Source: Photobacterium phosphoreum (GTDB taxonomy: Bacteria; Pseudomonadota; Gammaproteobacteria; Enterobacterales; Vibrionaceae). From it: DNA of 64,000 nucleotides. The DNA is taken from assembly GCF_002954725.1 (NCBI RefSeq), contig NZ_MSCQ01000001.1:945604-1009603 (forward strand), written 5' to 3'. The notes beneath the pieces are model-generated. The model saw nothing but the letters and a program-made list of their open reading frames with translations. It had not been told where the DNA came from and made no database searches. Position 1 is the first letter of the stretch. Every line of letters begins with the position of its first letter. This document shows positions 19,336 through 28,061 of the stretch, one piece after another. A program made the translations under genes and the position numbers.

Positions 19336-21090
19336 ATGAAAATAGCATTAGTAACAGCCTGTCCTAGCGGCATTGCAACCACGATTATAGCAGCGGGCTT
19401 ATTAGAAAAAGCCGCCGTAGAATTACAATGGCAAGCCAATATTGAATGCCAAACTGCGTTTAACTCAACTAAAACGCTGACTCAACAACAAATTGATGAT
19501 GCTGAAGTGATCATCATTGCGGCAGGAATCGCTGTTGATGATACCCGTTTTGTGGGTAAAAAAGTTTATCAAGCTGATATCACCGCTTGTTTTGAAAATA
19601 CCAAAGCATGGCTAACAGACGCAGTCACACAAGCACAAGTATTAACGGCAGCCAGCACTCAACCTGTCGCTGATGAAACCGAAAATGCGGTTAAGAAAAT
19701 TGTAGCGATTACTGCTTGCCCTACAGGGGTTGCTCACACCTTTATGGCAGCAGAAGCGTTGACAGAAGAAGGTCAGCGTCAAGGTTATGAGATTAAAGTT
19801 GAAACCCGTGGCTCCGTTGGCGCTAAAAACCAATTAACAGATGCTGAAATTGCTGCCGCAGATTTAGTGATTATTGCCGCTGATATTGAAGTTGATTTAG
19901 CCCGTTTTAATGGTAAAAAACTGTATAAAACCAGTACAGGATTGGCACTAAAGAAAACCAAACCAGAAATTGAAAAAGCATTTGCAACCGCCTCGGTATA
20001 TCACCATGCAGGCAATACCAATGCACAAGCGGCTAATAACAAAACAGAAAAAGCAGGACCGTATAAACACCTAATGACAGGTGTATCTTACATGTTGCCA
20101 TTAGTGGTTGCTGGTGGTTTATCCATTGCTTTGTCTTTTGTGTTTGGTATCGAAGCCTTTAAACAAGAAGGCACGTTAGCCGCAGCCTTAATGACCATCG
20201 GTGGTGGTTCAGCATTTGCGTTAATGGTGCCAGTATTGGCGGGTTTCATTGCGTTCTCAATTGCCGATCGCCCAGGTTTAGCACCGGGTTTAATTGGCGG
20301 TATGTTAGCAAGTACCACAGGTGCAGGTTTCTTAGGCGGTATCGTTGCAGGTTTCTTAGCCGGTTACAGTGCTAAGTTCTTGGTTGAAAAAATTAAACTG
20401 CCACAGTCAATGGAAGCATTAAAGCCGATTTTGATTGTGCCGTTACTAGCCAGCTTAATTACAGGCTTGGTGATGATCTACATTGTTGGTGGTCCAGTAT
20501 CAGCAGCAATGGCAGGTTTAACCACATTCTTAAATAACATGGGTTCAGCGAACGCGGTATTACTGGGTATTATCCTTGGTTGTATGATGTGTTTCGACTT
20601 AGGTGGCCCGGTAAACAAAGCCGCTTATACCTTTGGTGTTGGCTTGTTAGCGTCACAAACCTACGCACCAATGGCTGCGGTAATGGCGGCAGGTATGGTG
20701 CCAGCAATGGGTATGGGTTTAGCGACATTCCTTGCGAAGCGTAAGTTCTCGACTAGCGAAAATGAAGCAGGTAAAGCCTCGTTTGTACTAGGTATGTGCT
20801 TTATTACTGAAGGCGCGATCCCATTTGCAGCCCGCGATCCAATGCGTGTTATTCCAAGCTGTATGATTGGCGGTGCGTTAACCGGTGGATTATCAATGTT
20901 GTTTGGCGCAAAACTTATGGCTCCACATGGTGGCTTGTTTGTTCTGCTAATTCCAAACGCAATATCACCAGCGTTACTTTACTTAGTCGCCATTGCTGCG
21001 GGTACGGTAGTCACTGGTGTGTTGTACGCATTCTTAAAGCGCCCAGAAGAAGGCTCTGTTGCTGCTGAAGCGGCACAAGCTAACGCTTAA
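19336..21090 (+). CDS. fruA: Fructose PTS permease FruA (EIIB'-EIIBC)
   Basis: 584 aa. A degenerate EIIB' domain (about 1-105, TACPSG, Cys9) is followed by the active EIIB domain (about 122-220) with phospho-Cys128 in TACPTGVAHT. A membrane EIIC domain (about 240-570) follows. This B'-B-C layout is that of E. coli FruA. It imports fructose as fructose 1-phosphate. Last gene of the operon, with a strong terminator after it. Confidence 0.95.
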   Translation: MKIALVTACPSGIATTIIAAGLLEKAAVELQWQANIECQTAFNSTKTLTQQQIDDAEVIIIAAGIAVDDTRFVGKKVYQADITACFENTKAWLTDAVTQAQVLTAASTQPVADETENAVKKIVAITACPTGVAHTFMAAEALTEEGQRQGYEIKVETRGSVGAKNQLTDAEIAAADLVIIAADIEVDLARFNGKKLYKTSTGLALKKTKPEIEKAFATASVYHHAGNTNAQAANNKTEKAGPYKHLMTGVSYMLPLVVAGGLSIALSFVFGIEAFKQEGTLAAALMTIGGGSAFALMVPVLAGFIAFSIADRPGLAPGLIGGMLASTTGAGFLGGIVAGFLAGYSAKFLVEKIKLPQSMEALKPILIVPLLASLITGLVMIYIVGGPVSAAMAGLTTFLNNMGSANAVLLGIILGCMMCFDLGGPVNKAAYTFGVGLLASQTYAPMAAVMAAGMVPAMGMGLATFLAKRKFSTSENEAGKASFVLGMCFITEGAIPFAARDPMRVIPSCMIGGALTGGLSMLFGAKLMAPHGGLFVLLIPNAISPALLYLVAIAAGTVVTGVLYAFLKRPEEGSVAAEAAQANA

Positions 21091-21115
21091 TTAACGCGAA
21101 TACATTATTTATTCA

Positions 21116-21143
21116 AAGCCGACTTCATTGTCGGCTTTTTTTG
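21116..21143 (+). terminator. Intrinsic terminator of fruBKA
   Basis: Stem AAGCCGAC / GTCGGCTT with loop TTCATT, then seven T. Confidence 0.92.
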
Positions 21144-21229
21144 GGAGGGGATAAAGGGGATAGGAAACAGGTTATTAGGGACGAGGGTTTAGGAACAGCG
21201 CATGTCGTTATATTAAAGCCACAACATCC

Positions 21230-21680
21230 GTCATTCTCTATAATGAGATTACGAACGCGATAGGGGAGCTATTTATAGCGTTTTGTAGTGTTATTATTTT
21301 TTGATATTTTTAAACGCTCACTGAAAATTCCAAGAATAAATATAAAACCCACCCGTCATTCCCTACAGTGAGGTTACGAACGAGATAGGGAATCTATTTG
21401 CAGCGCGTTGTAGTGTTATTATTTTTTGATGTTTTTAAGCGCTCACTGAAAATTTTGATAATGAATACAAAACTCATCCCGTCATTCCCTACAGTGAGGT
21501 TACGAACGCGATAGGGGATCTATTTGTAGCGTGTTGTAGTGTTATTATATTTTGATGTTTTTAAACGCTCACTGAAAATTCTGAGAGTGAATACAAAACC
21601 CACCCCGTCATTCCCTACAGTGAGGTTACGAACGCGATAGGGAATCTATTTACAGCATGTTGTAGTGTTATTATTTTTGC
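21230..21680. repeat. Four tandem REP-like repeats, period 125-126 bp
   Basis: Copies start at 21230, 21355, 21481 and 21607; the last is partial. Each opens with GTCATTCCCTACAGTGAGG and has an inverted pair ATTCCCTA / TAGGGAAT about 20 bases apart, then TGTAGTGTTATTATTT and CGCTCACTGAAAATT. The first copy is most diverged. The same ATTCCCTA/TAGGGAAT head occurs in REP-pair elements inside the cassette array. It is non-coding. Confidence 0.93.
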
Positions 21681-21952
21681 TAGATGTGTTTCTTTATTTA
21701 AATAAGAGAAAGAGACGCCATATCGTACATTTTATACTATTAATACGTACAGAAATTAGTATTAGGAATAAAACTAAAAGGCAGATGCCCGATTTTGTGA
21801 CTTCTATCGGGCAACCAATGTAATAATGTTTTTGATTTATAATGTTTTTTGTATAATAGCGATTAAAATACGGGCGCAGGTTAAAAGAACAAATTCGGGC
21901 AAGTTGTTAATATAATAAGTTGTTAAACGGCTTGCGAAAACTAATGAGTAGC

Positions 21953-22345
21953 TTATTTTAAATCGAAACGTTCTTTAATATGGTAATTACGCATTTGAGC
22001 TTTGACTATTACTTTATAACCATATTTTTTGTACGTTGCTCTTTCTTTAGGTGTAAATGGGTAATTTTTTGAAAAGAATTGATTCGTATTAATGGATATG
22101 TCTTTTTCAATTTTAATTACGAATATATACTCTTTACGCATTGTAAATCTACGCCAAAAACTAAGAGTTGTTGCTGGATAAATAATGTAACCGGCAATAG
22201 CTGGTTTTTCGGTTAAAGCTATAGCAAATAGGTGCTGATTATCTATTCTTTGACCAACGACAAGAGTATTGAAAGCTGGATTCGTTCGTTTGAAAAATCC
22301 TAAAAAAGGTTTAATCATGCTGATGCTTACTGCTATTGGCTCCAT
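21953..22345 (-). CDS. Hypothetical protein in first cassette
   Basis: 130 aa, basic, with no recognised domain. It lies in reverse within a cassette whose start (GTTAAACGGC at 21922) is exactly complementary over ten bases to its end (GCCGTTTAAC, ending at 22420). TAGGA supports the start. Reverse orientation means it probably has its own promoter. Confidence 0.6.
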   Translation of the reverse strand: MEPIAVSISMIKPFLGFFKRTNPAFNTLVVGQRIDNQHLFAIALTEKPAIAGYIIYPATTLSFWRRFTMRKEYIFVIKIEKDISINTNQFFSKNYPFTPKERATYKKYGYKVIVKAQMRNYHIKERFDLK

Positions 22346-22413
22346 TATTGATCCTAAGTGAATATATTTAATGTTTTGATTATAATTAGGTTATTCATAA
22401 ATTGATAGTTGCC

Positions 22414-22556
22414 GTTTAACAGACAAGGATATGTGTCGCGTAGCCGACACCTATTCAAGTGTTGGACAAGCCCGAGCGGCTTTATATAAGTAAATATTGG
22501 GAATGTCATGAAAGGTGATACTGAAAAGAAGTCGAGCGTTATCCTTGGTGTGAACC
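22414..22556 (+). other. attC recombination site 1
   Basis: R'' GTTTAAC (22414-22420), L'' CAAGGATA pairing with L' TATCCTTG, and R' GTGAACC (22550-22556). The interior holds the GTGTCG/CCGACAC hairpin common to this array. 143 bp. R' differs from GTTRRRY at the third base. Confidence 0.7.
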
Positions 22557-22638
22557 AATTAATTTAATTCATTGATTTGTAATTAGATCCTCTTTAATTA
22601 TTATGTGTTAATGCCATTATCCTTATTATTTTACGTTT

Positions 22639-22947
22639 TTATCTGGGTCGAAAAATCCCCGCCAATTGCATTACATGCTGAAAAACATAGGACACCCATA
22701 ACTTTCGTAATCCATTACGATCAATTCTGACGGTGCTCCATGAATGGGTTTTAATCAGTTGAGTAAAGTATCGCTTGAGATCATTAGTGGTTAACGTATC
22801 AGACGATTTATCTAAATGGTGAGTAATGCGACGAAGTGCACGACTATAACCATCAATAGTAGCTGGACGTTTACCTTGCAAGGTTAGGTGGGTAACATGT
22901 TGTTCATAAAGATAATCTGAACGTTGTTGTTGTTCGTTATTCATCAT
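22639..22947 (-). pseudogene. Tyrosine-recombinase N-terminal fragment, copy a
   Basis: 102 aa. It resembles the SAM-like core-binding domain of integrases found beside IS91-family transposases (YLYEQHVTHLTLQGKRPATI, then SRALRRITHHLDKS). The catalytic domain is absent. After RNGL the sequence changes to RKLWVSYVF, an end shared with copies e and g. It sits inside a cassette running from GTGAACC (22550) to GTTCAAC (23026). Confidence 0.7.
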
Positions 22948-22948
22948 A

Positions 22949-22971
22949 AATACTCCATTAAAAGGAGTATT
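22949..22971. repeat. Hairpin upstream of recombinase fragment a
   Basis: AATACTCC-ATTAAAA-GGAGTATT, a perfect 8-bp stem just before the fragment ATG. It overlaps the likely ribosome site (TGGAGTATT on the minus strand), so it could mask translation. Repeated near 24903, 27991 and 29307. Confidence 0.8.
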
Positions 22972-23019
22972 AAAGGTAGCTTAATAGCTGTCTGCTTTAC
23001 TCTGCCGCGCAGCGGCTTC

Positions 23020-23118
23020 GTTCAACAAGGCAATCAAACGGAAAATTTATAGTTGGCTGTTTTTCGTTCCTCAAACATTTTAGCCAACTATAATTTTCCG
23101 CTTATTGCGGCGTTAGTT
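23020..23118 (+). other. attC site 2 with very long stem
   Basis: R'' GTTCAAC (23020) and R' GTTAGTT (23112). The left arm GCAATCAAACGG pairs with CCGCTTATTGC. Between them CGGAAAATTTATAGTTGGCT pairs with AGCCAACTATAATTTTCCG, leaving one bulged T and a loop of about 20 bases. 99 bp in total. Confidence 0.88.
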
Positions 23119-23137
23119 TTCAAATGAGGGGGCACCA

Positions 23138-24307
23138 ATGCCAAAAGTTGTATATCTGTTTGGGGCTGGAATTAATCGCGGTATATCAGATCATGATGGT
23201 GTTGTACCACCGCTAGCTACAGATTTATTTGTACAAGCACTGAAAATGAGCAGATTAGGTGATGATCATTATTTAGAAAAAATCACACCAGTTTTTAAGT
23301 ATATTCAAAAGTACTGGAAATTAAATCGAGAAGATTTAGAGAATAATCATTTTGACCTTGAGGCTTGTTATACCCTTTTAGAGCTTCAATTAAATGAAGC
23401 TAAAGCTTCAGGTAATCATGATGATATCGTGACACTTCAAGATACGGTTTTAAAATTGACCATCTTGTTTGCAGAAACTCTTCAAGAGTTTGAGCATTCG
23501 ATTCATAATTCTAATGCGTTTAGAATATTGGGGGAGATCATTTATTCAGAGAATGCTGACGTATTAACTTTTAACTATGATACTCTCATTGAAAGCGCTA
23601 TCGAATCGGCTTCAAGAGTTTCAGGTAGTGCACCCCCAACATATAGAGGTAGACCACATGAGTCAGGTGAAATCTCAGCAGAAGAAATTCGTTATAGTCA
23701 TTTTAACTGGAATCGGCCATTAAGTTACGGCGTAAAATTTGACGAGGTTATGCTTCATCGTGCAGGTATTTCTACTTATGTCGATGGTGAGCGTTTTTAT
23801 GACTCACACTCTGAAGGCCTTTATAAAGCTAAAGTATTAAAACTTCATGGTTCAATAAATTGGTTTATATACAGCGGAGTTAAAAAGTTTCAATACGGAA
23901 ACAATGAAAGCGCTTCAAACAAAGGTAAAACATTACTTTCTAGAGGTAACTGGTGGTTTAACGAGCCAGCAGAGAAAGACGGGGAGATTATTGAACCAAT
24001 GATCATTACCCCTACTTTATATAAAAACTATACAGAAAATGAGCTTATATCAAGTGTATGGAAACAAGCTAAAAGTTCACTAATAAAGTGTAATCGACTT
24101 ATTGTTGGCGGGTATTCTTTTCCTCCTACCGATTTTGCTGTGAGGAGGTTATTTCTTGAAGCTTTTGAAAGTCACTCTCCAGATGAAATTATAGTTATCA
24201 ATCCTGACACAAGTGTAGTTAAAACCATTAAAGATTTGAGCCACTTTAAAAAACCAATTCTAGTCTGTAAAGATCTCGATGAATTCATTAAACTTTATCA
24301 AACGTAG
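23138..24307 (+). CDS. SIR2-like domain protein, candidate defence NADase
   Basis: 389 aa. SIR2-family landmarks are LFGAGIN (7-13) for NAD binding, TFNYDTLIE (144-152) and KLHGSINWF (235-243, with likely catalytic His237). Late GGYSFPPTD is also typical of SIR2_2 proteins. No extra effector or sensor domain is evident. It fills a whole forward cassette bounded by GTTAGTT (23112) and AACTAAC (24310), preceded by AGGGGG. Stand-alone SIR2 proteins are often NAD-degrading anti-phage effectors; that role is inferred here. Confidence 0.82.
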   Translation: MPKVVYLFGAGINRGISDHDGVVPPLATDLFVQALKMSRLGDDHYLEKITPVFKYIQKYWKLNREDLENNHFDLEACYTLLELQLNEAKASGNHDDIVTLQDTVLKLTILFAETLQEFEHSIHNSNAFRILGEIIYSENADVLTFNYDTLIESAIESASRVSGSAPPTYRGRPHESGEISAEEIRYSHFNWNRPLSYGVKFDEVMLHRAGISTYVDGERFYDSHSEGLYKAKVLKLHGSINWFIYSGVKKFQYGNNESASNKGKTLLSRGNWWFNEPAEKDGEIIEPMIITPTLYKNYTENELISSVWKQAKSSLIKCNRLIVGGYSFPPTDFAVRRLFLEAFESHSPDEIIVINPDTSVVKTIKDLSHFKKPILVCKDLDEFIKLYQT

Positions 24308-24309
24308 AA

Positions 24310-24420
24310 AACTAACAGATAAGGATATGTGTCGCGCAGCCGACACCTATCCGAAGTGTTGGGCAAGCCCGAGCAACCTTATATAAGCAAATATTGCGAA
24401 TGTCATGAAGGGCGATGTCG
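24310..24420 (+). other. attC left arm after SIR2 cassette
   Basis: R'' AACTAAC (24310-24316), then the conserved AGATAAGGATATGTGTCG and CCGACACC hairpin. The site is split; its right arm is likely at 24985-25047. Confidence 0.75.
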
Positions 24421-24430
24421 AAAAATACCT

Positions 24431-24576
24431 GTCATTCCCTACAGTGAATGCCCGCGAGGGCGATAGGGAATCTACCATTAGCGTGTCGTAGAATTACTAT
24501 TTCATTGGTGTCTTTTAGGCTCGATCTCGCTATTAATAGATCACGGATAGCTCATGCTTCGCTTCCGAGATGACGG
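24431..24576. repeat. REP-pair (BIME/MITE-like) element 1
   Basis: Begins GTCATTCCCTACAGTGAATG with nested stems ATTCCCTA/TAGGGAAT and GCCC/GGGC. It ends CTTCCGAGATGACG, so the outer ends GTCAT/ATGAC are inverted. About 146 bp and non-coding. Confidence 0.8.
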
Positions 24577-24619
24577 ATAATAGGCAGTGAATTCTTTGCT
24601 GTTATACGTAAATTAATTA

Positions 24620-24901
24620 TCACCGTTCCCAACCCCGTTGAAGTACATGCTTAAAGAAAAACTGTAATTCATTACGATCAATTCTGACGGTGCTCCATGA
24701 ATGGGTTTTAATCAATTGAGCAAAGTATCGCTTGAGATCATCAGTGGTTAACGTATCAGGTGATTTATCTAAATGGTGAGTAATGCGACGAAGTGCACGA
24801 CTATAACCATCAATAGTGGCTGGACGTTTACCTTGTAAGGTTAGGTGGGTAACATGTTGTTCATAAAGATAATCTGAACGTTGTTGTTCGTTATTCATCA
24901 T
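24620..24901 (-). pseudogene. Tyrosine-recombinase N-terminal fragment, copy b
   Basis: 93 aa. Almost identical to copy a up to RIDRNELQ, then FFFKHVLQRGWER and stop, an end shared with copies c and d. It has the N-terminal domain only. The hairpin AATACCCC/GGAGTATT lies upstream at 24903-24925. Confidence 0.7.
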
Positions 24902-24984
24902 AAATACCCCATTAAAAGGAGTATTAAAGGTAACTTAATCGCTGTTTACTATACTCGGCGTTGTCAGTTTGCCTTTAGTTTCAG

Positions 24985-25047
24985 TGATTAAGGCAGTAAA
25001 TTCAGCCAGGTCAGCATAGTAGCAAACGTGTTATGCAGGCACTAAAC
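24985..25047 (+). other. attC right arm
   Basis: Ends AGTAGCAAACGTGTTATGCAGGC then ACTAAAC (25041-25047), where GTTAAAC would be expected. It joins directly to the recombinase-fragment module, so the left arm is missing locally. Confidence 0.6.
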
Positions 25048-25055
25048 CTCCATGG

Positions 25056-25340
25056 TCAAATCCTGTGCATCGCTTTTTTGTATACGTCGCTGCGTTCTCT
25101 TTTGCCAACAGCTAAAACGGTGACAATTATTACGTCATCCTCAACTTTGTATACTAATCGGTAACCAGACTGTCGTAGCTTAATTTTGTATAAATTATCA
25201 GCCCCTGATAGCTTTGACGCAGGAACGTGAGGATTATCTAAACGTTCTAATAGTTTTTTCTTAAATTGTTCACGAAGCGTTGTACCAAGTTTATTCCATT
25301 CTTTATATGCGCTCTTTTTGAAATCTAACTTATAAGTCAT
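25056..25340 (-). CDS. RelE-family toxin
   Basis: 94 aa, a RelE/ParE-superfamily mRNA-interferase type protein: MTYKLDFKKSAYKEWNKL at the start, then YKIKLRQSGYRLVYKVEDD and VLAVGKRERSDVYKKA. Basic residues near the end are those expected to contact mRNA and ribosome. It overlaps its antitoxin gene by 11 bases. A full-length relative of the deleted toxin at 27233. Confidence 0.9.
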   Translation of the reverse strand: MTYKLDFKKSAYKEWNKLGTTLREQFKKKLLERLDNPHVPASKLSGADNLYKIKLRQSGYRLVYKVEDDVIIVTVLAVGKRERSDVYKKAMHRI

Positions 25341-25578
25341 GGATGTCTACCGAAATAGTTTCTTCATTCTCTCGTTCTGCGGCAAGAGATAATAGTTCGA
25401 GGTCTTCAATTCGATCCATCAATAGTTCATAAGCTTCTGCTGGTACACAATAAAATGCAGGCTCATTTCTGTTTAGTACAGCAACAGCCTCGCCATAAGC
25501 ACTTGAAGCAACTTTCATTGGGTTAGCTTTAAACTCGGTAATGCTTGCTGCAACATCAGCTAAAATTCTAGTAGTCAT
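25330..25578 (-). CDS. Phd/YefM-family antitoxin
   Basis: 82 aa: MTTRILADVAASITEFKANP at the N-terminus is the Phd/YefM DNA-binding part, and the acidic C-terminus neutralises the toxin. The pair is reverse-oriented in a cassette from ACTAAAC (25041) to GTTTAAC (25635), so it should use its own autoregulated promoter. Confidence 0.9.
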   Translation of the reverse strand: MTTRILADVAASITEFKANPMKVASSAYGEAVAVLNRNEPAFYCVPAEAYELLMDRIEDLELLSLAAERENEETISVDIHDL

Positions 25579-25628
25579 AATGGTCTCTAATTAGGTTGAT
25601 TATTCGGTCATTATAGCGTGTCATTGCG

Positions 25629-25755
25629 GTTTAACAAAGCAATCAACACGATTTATTACATTCGGCGTTGTCGGTTTGTCTTTGGTTTAGGTGTTTAAGG
25701 CAGTAAAATTCAGCTAAGTCGTCGTAGTAATAAACGTGTTATTGCGGCGTTAACC
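25629..25755 (+). other. attC site, intact canonical
   Basis: R'' GTTTAAC, L'' GCAATCAACACG, L' CGTGTTATTGC, R' GTTAACC. The L arms are fully complementary except for one extrahelical C, the hallmark of attC. 127 bp, a typical Vibrionaceae length. Confidence 0.92.
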
Positions 25756-25815
25756 GTCTTTTCGAAACATCATCGAAAGTTGCCTTTTGAGTAATAATGG
25801 TATATTTTTAACTCT

Positions 25816-26079
25816 ATGGTTAATTTTGAATTTGATGAAGTTAAGAGTAACTCGAATCTTGAAAAACATGGTGTGGATTTTAATGTAGCTCAATTGCTTT
25901 GGAATGACCCAGATTTAATTGAGATCCCAGTAAATACTCACGATGAACCAAGATATATCGTAATAGCCATGCTTAATGGTAAGCATTGGACTGGTGTTAT
26001 TACATATCGAGGTCAAAATATCCGAATAATTTCGGTTCGACGCTCAAGAAAAGGTGAGGTAAAGGTTTATGAAAGCTAA
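25816..26079 (+). CDS. brnT: BrnT-family toxin
   Basis: 87 aa. FEFDEVKSNSNLEKHGVDFN and the later RIISVRRSRKGEVKVYES match BrnT, a RelE-fold ribonuclease toxin. It is forward within its cassette (GTTAACC 25749 to GGTTAAC 26330) and overlaps brnA by 11 bases, with toxin first as usual for brnTA. Confidence 0.9.
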   Translation: MVNFEFDEVKSNSNLEKHGVDFNVAQLLWNDPDLIEIPVNTHDEPRYIVIAMLNGKHWTGVITYRGQNIRIISVRRSRKGEVKVYES

Positions 26080-26314
26080 TGAATTTGATGCAAAATTTGA
26101 CGATGGCGACGATATTCTAGGCGATCTAGATTTATCTAAAGCTAAGCGTCCAATGCAAAGTCAAAAACGAGTAAATGTTGATTTTCCAACATGGATGATT
26201 GAATCATTAGATCGTGAAGCTAATCGTGTAGGTGTAACTCGCCAATCGATTATTAAAGTTTGGTTAGCTGAAAAGTTAGAAAGTGTAGCGGCGAATCACG
26301 CAGCAAGCCACTGA
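26069..26314 (+). CDS. brnA: BrnA-family antitoxin
   Basis: 81 aa. An acidic N-terminus is followed by a ribbon-helix-helix (RVNVDFPTWMIESLDREANR, then VGVTRQSIIKVWLAEKL). It would bind BrnT and repress the operon. It ends ten bases before the attC R''. Confidence 0.88.
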   Translation: MKANEFDAKFDDGDDILGDLDLSKAKRPMQSQKRVNVDFPTWMIESLDREANRVGVTRQSIIKVWLAEKLESVAANHAASH

Positions 26315-26323
26315 TATCAAAAC

Positions 26324-26467
26324 GGTTAACAAATAAGGATATGTGTCGCGCAGCCGATACCTATCCGAAGTGTTGGACAAGCCCGAGCGGCTTTATATAA
26401 GTAAATATTGCGAATGTCATGAAGGGTGGTGCTGAAAAGAAGTCGAGCGTTATCCTTGGCGTGAACC
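26324..26467 (+). other. attC site after brnTA
   Basis: R'' GGTTAAC (26324-26330) is exactly complementary to the cassette start GTTAACC. AAGGATA pairs with TATCCTT, and the site ends GTGAACC (26461-26467). Near-identical to attC site 1 at 22414. Confidence 0.75.
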
Positions 26468-26570
26468 AATCAATTTAATTCATTGATTTATAATTAGATC
26501 CTCTTTAATTATTACGCGTTAATGCCATTATATTTATTATTTACGTTTATCTGAGTCGAAAAATACCTAT

Positions 26571-26713
26571 CATTCCCTACAGTGAATACCCGCGAGGGCG
26601 ATAGGGAATCTACCATTAGCGTGTCGTAGAATTACTATTTCATTGGTGTCTTTTAGGCTCTATCACGCGATTAATAGATCACGGATAGCTCATGCTTCGC
26701 TTCCGAGATGACG
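26571..26713. repeat. REP-pair element 2
   Basis: Same structure as the element at 24431, with a few substitutions. It lies inside what remains of a recombinase-fragment cassette. Confidence 0.75.
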
Positions 26714-26756
26714 AATAATAATCAGTGCTATTCTCTGCTGTTATGCGTAAATTAAT

Positions 26757-26865
26757 TATCACCGTTCCCAACCCCGTTGAAGTACATGCTTAAAGAAAAA
26801 CTGTAATTCATTACGATCAATTCTGACGGTGCTCCATGAATGGGTTTTAATCAGTTGAGCAAAAA
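26757..26865 (-). pseudogene. Tyrosine-recombinase fragment, copy c (remnant)
   Basis: Only the last 35 or so codons remain (THSWSTVRIDRNELQ to HVLQRGWER, stop). It breaks off at AGTTGAGCAAAAAAG, so the start is lost. Confidence 0.7.
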
Positions 26866-26991
26866 AGTGAAATTGGTGCGTTACTTTAAGTTGGTCTGTA
26901 ACGTAATTGGCGTTATATGTAAAAAATAAAAGTAGCAGCCAATCTGAAAGGTCTAAAATTAGTACTTAATTTAATGCTTTTTGGTGGAATC

Positions 26992-27243
26992 ATGAGACAA
27001 GTTTTAGCTGATTGTTCAGCAAGTATTTCAGAATTAAAAAAGAATCCAACGGCTCTTTTGAATGAAGCTGATGGCGCTGCTATAGCCATCTTAAATCACA
27101 ATAAACCAGTTGCTTACCTAGTGCCTGCTGAGACTTATGAATTTCTAATGGATATGTTAGATGATTACGAGCTTTCTAAGCTTGTTGAAAGCCGCAGACT
27201 TGATTTATCAGACGCTGTGGAAGTCAATATCGATGACTTATAA
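26992..27243 (+). CDS. Phd/YefM-family antitoxin
   Basis: 83 aa from ATG 26992, with GGTGGA upstream (an earlier ATG at 26974 lacks one). MRQVLADCSASISELKKNP resembles the antitoxin at 25330. It is forward in a cassette starting GTTATAT (26912). Its toxin partner, overlapping by 11 bases, has an internal deletion. Confidence 0.88.
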   Translation: MRQVLADCSASISELKKNPTALLNEADGAAIAILNHNKPVAYLVPAETYEFLMDMLDDYELSKLVESRRLDLSDAVEVNIDDL

Positions 27244-27409
27244 ATTAAAATTACGTGGTTATGATTCTGTTTATAAAATTAAATTGCGTACAGCAGGCTA
27301 TCGTTTAGCTTATGAAGTCATCGACGATGAAATTGTTGTTTATGTATTAGCTATTGGTAAAAGGGACAAAGATGCTGTTTATAAGAAGTTAGGTTCACGC
27401 TTTAGGTAG
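27233..27409 (+). pseudogene. RelE-family toxin with internal deletion
   Basis: 58 aa. It keeps MTYKL at the start and YKIKLRTAGYRLAYEV to the C-terminus, but lacks about 35-40 residues that the full toxin at 25056 has between them (the two N-terminal helices). The deletion is in frame. It is probably inactive as a toxin, though it may still bind the antitoxin. Confidence 0.8.
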
Positions 27410-27413
27410 TAAG

Positions 27414-27505
27414 ATAATAAATAAGAATATATGCCGCGCAGTCGATGTCTATTTAAAGATTAGACAAGCCAGAGTAATCTTATATAACTATAAATACTAC
27501 GAATG
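27414..27505 (+). other. Degenerate attC left arm
   Basis: ATAATAAATAAGAATATATG then GCCGCGCAGTCGATGTC and TTAGACAAGCC. Recognisably the array's left arm but with many changes. Confidence 0.55.
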
Positions 27506-27515
27506 TTATGAGCCC

Positions 27516-27660
27516 GTCATTCCCTACAGTGAATGCCCGCGAGGGCGATAGGGAATCTACCATTAGCGTGTCGTAGAATTACTATTTCATTGGTGTCTTT
27601 TAGGCTCGATCACGCGATTAATAGATCACGGATAGCTCATGCTTCGCTTCCGAGATGACG
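27516..27660. repeat. REP-pair element 3
   Basis: Almost identical to the copy at 24431: GTCATTCCCTACAGTGAATG head and CTTCCGAGATGACG end. Confidence 0.8.
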
Positions 27661-27705
27661 AATAATAATCAGTGCTATTCTCTGCTGTTATGCGTAAATT
27701 AATTA

Positions 27706-27978
27706 TCACCGTTCCCAACCCCGTTGAAGTACATGCTTAAAGAAAAACTGTAATCCATTACGATCAATTCTGACTGTGCTCCATGAATGGGTTTTAATCA
27801 ATTGAGCAAAGTATCGCTTGAGATCATCAGTGGTTAACGTATCAGGCGATTTATCTAAATGGTGAGTAATGCGACGAAGTGCACGACTATAACCATCAAT
27901 AGTGGCTGGACGTTTACCTTGCAAGGTTAGGTGGGTAACATGTTGTTCATAAAGATAATCTGAACGTTGTTGTTGTTC
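27706..27978 (-). pseudogene. Tyrosine-recombinase fragment, copy d (start lost)
   Basis: Same module as copy b, ending HVLQRGWER and stop. The expected ATG at the 5' end has been replaced, so only an inner ATG at 27924 remains (72 aa). The hairpin AATACTCT/GGAGTATT lies upstream at 27991-28013. Confidence 0.7.
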
Positions 27979-28061
27979 GTGTTTATTTTTAATACTCTAT
28001 TAAAAGGAGTATTAAAGGTAGCTTAATCGTTGTCGGCTTTACTCTGCCGCGCAGCGGCTTC

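Noticed and set aside
21230-21680. Regular repeats as a CRISPR array
   Set aside because: The whole 126-bp unit is repeated with no unique spacers, and no cas genes are present.
22639-22947. Recombinase copy a as the integron integrase
   Set aside because: Only an N-terminal domain, IS91-associate type, with no catalytic Arg/His/Tyr region and no IntI-specific patch.
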